Of a stretch of 7,599 bases of DNA, positions 6,049 to 7,599 are shown in pieces (position 1 is the stretch's first letter; each line of letters opens with the position of its first letter). A model generated the notes under the pieces. The model was not told where the DNA came from. It searched no databases and was given only the letters and a program-made list of their open reading frames with translations. The stretch is from an uncultured beta proteobacterium (GTDB taxonomy: Bacteria; Pseudomonadota; Gammaproteobacteria; Burkholderiales; Rhodocyclaceae), in the NCBI GenBank assembly GCA_903933395.1, contig CAIZKA010000211.1, positions 1-7,599 of the forward strand, written 5' to 3'. A program made the translations under genes and the position numbers.

Positions 6049-7371
6049 TCAACCGAGTTCCTCCATGCGCAGCCGTATCACCTTCTTCTTTATCACCGGC
6101 AGCGCCTCGATTTTCACGATGGCCGCATCCACGTTCTTCTCGCGCGTGATGTGGGTCAGCATGATGATGTCGGTCTGCGACTCGCCCTCTCCCGGTTGGC
6201 GCTGGATCATGGCGGCGGTGGAAATCTGCTGGTCGGCCAGGATGCGCGTGATGTCGGCCAGCACGCCCGGCTTGTCCTCGACGCGCAGGCGCAGGTAATA
6301 GCTGGATTCGACCTCCGACATGGGCAGGATAGGCGTGTCTTCCATCGCATCGGGCTGGAAAGCCAGATGCGGCACGCGATGCTCGGGGTCTGACGTATGC
6401 AGGCGGGTCACATCGACGAGGTCGGCAATAACGGCCGAGGCGGTCGGTTCGGCACCGGCCCCCTTGCCATAGTAGAGCGTCGCGCCGACCGCATCGCCTT
6501 GCACCAGCACGGCGTTCATCGCGCCTTCGACATTGGCGATCAGGCGCTTGGCCGGAATCAGGGTCGGATGCACGCGCAGCTCCACGCCCGCATTTCCGTT
6601 CGTTTGGCGCCGCCGGGTAATGCCCAGCAGCTTGATGCGATAGCCGAGCTGCTCGGCGTACTTGATGTCGTCGGCATCGAGCTGGCTGATGCCCTCGACG
6701 TGCGCCTTGGCGAACTGCATCGGAATGCCGAAGGCCAGGGCCGACAGGATGGTGATCTTGTGCGCGGCATCGACGCCCTCGATGTCGAAAGTCGGGTCGG
6801 CCTCGGCGTAGCCCAGGCGTTGCGCCTCCTTGAGTACGACGTCGAAGGGCAGGCCCTTGTCGCGCATCTCGGAGAGGATGAAGTTGGTGGTGCCGTTGAT
6901 GATGCCGGCGATCCACTGGATGCGGTTGGCGGTGAGGCCCTCACGCAGGGCCTTGATGATGGGGATGCCGCCGGCCACCGCCGCCTCGAAGGCGACCATG
7001 ACGCCCTTCTCGTGCGCTGCAGCGAATATCTCGTTGCCATGCATCGCCAGCAGTGCCTTGTTCGCCGTCACCACATGCTTGCCGTTGGCGATGGCCTTCA
7101 GCACCAGTTCCTTGGCGATGCCGCACCCACCGATCAGTTCAACGACGATGTCGATGTCGGGATCGCTGACCACCGCAAAGGCGTCGTCGGTCACCTGCGC
7201 CCGTCCGGCCGTGACCTGCCGCGCCAGTTCGAGGTCCTTGTCCGCCACCTTGGCGATGCGGATCGGCCGCCCGGCGCGACGGGTGATCTCGGCCTCGTTG
7301 CGGGCCAGTACGTTGAACGTGCCGCCACCGACGGTGCCGATGCCAAGGAGTCCTACATTGATGGGTTTCAT
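6049..7371 (-). CDS. hom: Homoserine dehydrogenase with ACT domain
   Basis: Hom reduces aspartate 4-semialdehyde to homoserine with NAD(P)H, at the branch leading to threonine and methionine. I chose the ATG at 7369-7371 (440 aa, MKPINVGLLGIGTVGGGT), because the Rossmann strand and GxGxxG loop (residues 7-18) begin at once, as in other monofunctional enzymes. A longer frame to 7434 only adds 21 residues without family character. HVVTANKALLA (99-109) holds the probable catalytic Lys105. GYAEADPTFDIEGVDAAHK (187-205) is the substrate-binding signature with likely catalytic Asp201 and Lys205. Residues about 358-435 form an ACT domain (YYLRLRVEDKPGVLADITRILAD), the usual site of threonine feedback inhibition. 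There is no aspartokinase domain. Only a weak purine-rich GGAAAA precedes the start by about 8 nt. The gene follows an alaA-like gene and precedes thrC, all on the minus strand. The stop is TGA at 6049-6051, at the edge of the repeat element. Confidence 0.96.
   Translation of the reverse strand: MKPINVGLLGIGTVGGGTFNVLARNEAEITRRAGRPIRIAKVADKDLELARQVTAGRAQVTDDAFAVVSDPDIDIVVELIGGCGIAKELVLKAIANGKHVVTANKALLAMHGNEIFAAAHEKGVMVAFEAAVAGGIPIIKALREGLTANRIQWIAGIINGTTNFILSEMRDKGLPFDVVLKEAQRLGYAEADPTFDIEGVDAAHKITILSALAFGIPMQFAKAHVEGISQLDADDIKYAEQLGYRIKLLGITRRRQTNGNAGVELRVHPTLIPAKRLIANVEGAMNAVLVQGDAVGATLYYGKGAGAEPTASAVIADLVDVTRLHTSDPEHRVPHLAFQPDAMEDTPILPMSEVESSYYLRLRVEDKPGVLADITRILADQQISTAAMIQRQPGEGESQTDIIMLTHITREKNVDAAIVKIEALPVIKKKVIRLRMEELG
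6060..6064 (-). promoter_or_regulatory. GGAGG within the hom 3' end, possible former thrC ribosome site
   Basis: The codons for Met436-Glu437-Glu438 contain GGAGG four codons before the hom stop. At present no start codon lies at useful distance: the small-frame ATG is 21 nt away and thrC about 160 nt away. If the palindromic element is removed, the motif falls 12 nt before the thrC ATG, long but usable. The role as an ancestral thrC Shine-Dalgarno is an inference from that reconstruction. Confidence 0.35.
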
Positions 7372-7476
7372 TCGGGATTTTCCAGAACCGGACAGGCCGG
7401 ATTTACAGGATTGAAGGGAGAGGCTTAGCGGCACGTCGCGCCGGGTGTCATCCGGACATGCTCCGGCGCCGGCAAT
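7372..7476. other. Intergenic region between alaA-like gene and hom
   Basis: These 105 bp contain a small hairpin just after the aminotransferase stop (7452-7456 pairs with 7462-7466, 5-nt loop, no T-run). Nearer hom there is an imperfect direct repeat with ACAGG at 7392-7396 and 7405-7409, each followed within a few bases by GGATT or GATT. I found no convincing -35/-10 pair on the minus strand, so hom may be read from a promoter further upstream. Confidence 0.5.
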
Positions 7477-7599
7477 TCAGCTGCCATGCCGCTTGCGGTA
7501 GCCGTCAAGAAAGCGCGCGATACGGCCGATGGCCTCGCGCAGGTCATCCTCGTGCGGCAGGAAGACCAGGCGAAAGTGGTCGGGGTGAGGCCAGTTGAA
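7477..7599 (-). CDS. alaA: Alanine-type aminotransferase, C-terminal end only
   Basis: The last 40 codons of a minus-strand gene are present; it enters from the right edge and stops at TGA (7477-7479). The visible residues FNWPHPDHFRLVFLP, followed by DDLREAIGRIARFLDGYRKR, strongly resemble the C-terminus of the AlaA (YfbQ) family of PLP class I aminotransferases, which make alanine from pyruvate and glutamate. E. coli AlaA ends with a closely similar FNWPYPDH segment and an ARFLSGY helix. The catalytic lysine is outside the window, so the family call rests on the tail alone; a related class I aminotransferase is the main alternative. It lies 105 bp upstream of hom, a gene order I recall as common in betaproteobacteria. 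Confidence 0.8.
   Translation of the reverse strand, partial: FNWPHPDHFRLVFLPHEDDLREAIGRIARFLDGYRKRHGS

Noticed and set aside
6397..7428. 343-codon plus-strand frame opposite hom
   Set aside because: It lies almost fully antisense to a conserved hom, has no recognisable domain, and is rich in Asp, His, Gly and Val as expected from mirrored GC-rich codons.
7372..7434. Longer hom start at 7434 adding 21 residues
   Set aside because: The added residues are Ser/Leu/Lys-rich and lack family character; the MKPINVGLLGIGTVGGG start at 7371 fits the Rossmann fold and known hom N-termini.

Overview
The window looks like chromosomal DNA of a GC-rich betaproteobacterium. The Rhodocyclales or a nearby order fits best, judged from protein character, high GC in third codon positions, and two familiar housekeeping blocks: parE-parC, and alaA-hom-thrC. 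The exact taxon cannot be fixed from sequence reading alone.

Layout. The left half (1-4191, plus strand) holds the 3' part of parE followed 9 nt later by complete parC; together these encode DNA topoisomerase IV. A predicted sigma70-type promoter lies over the parC stop codon. It is followed by a small two-helix membrane protein gene of 45 codons (4272-4409) with a good ribosome binding site. The right half (4477-7599, minus strand) is a threonine-pathway block: the last 40 codons of an alanine-type aminotransferase (alaA-like), then hom (homoserine dehydrogenase with a C-terminal ACT domain), then thrC (long-form threonine synthase). The halves converge at about 4410-4476, where a 10-bp-stem hairpin follows thrC.

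How the genes work together. ParE and ParC form the A2B2 type II topoisomerase that unlinks daughter chromosomes. Hom makes homoserine from aspartate semialdehyde. After a homoserine kinase step encoded elsewhere, ThrC makes threonine, and the Hom ACT domain is the likely feedback site. The aminotransferase links the block to amino-acid nitrogen metabolism.

The most unusual part is the 147-bp gap between hom and thrC. It is almost filled by a 143-bp palindromic, MITE-like element (5906-6048) with 17-bp terminal inverted repeats (15/17 matching), a small palindrome at its exact centre, and a flanking TCA duplication that includes the hom stop codon. Removing it in silico restores a tight TGA-A-ATG hom/thrC junction. 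The element also carries an uninterrupted 46-codon frame whose stop overlaps the thrC start as ATGA. Copy number and mobility cannot be judged from one copy. The rest of the window is ordinary housekeeping sequence; I see no phage, CRISPR, toxin-antitoxin or defence genes and no RNA genes.
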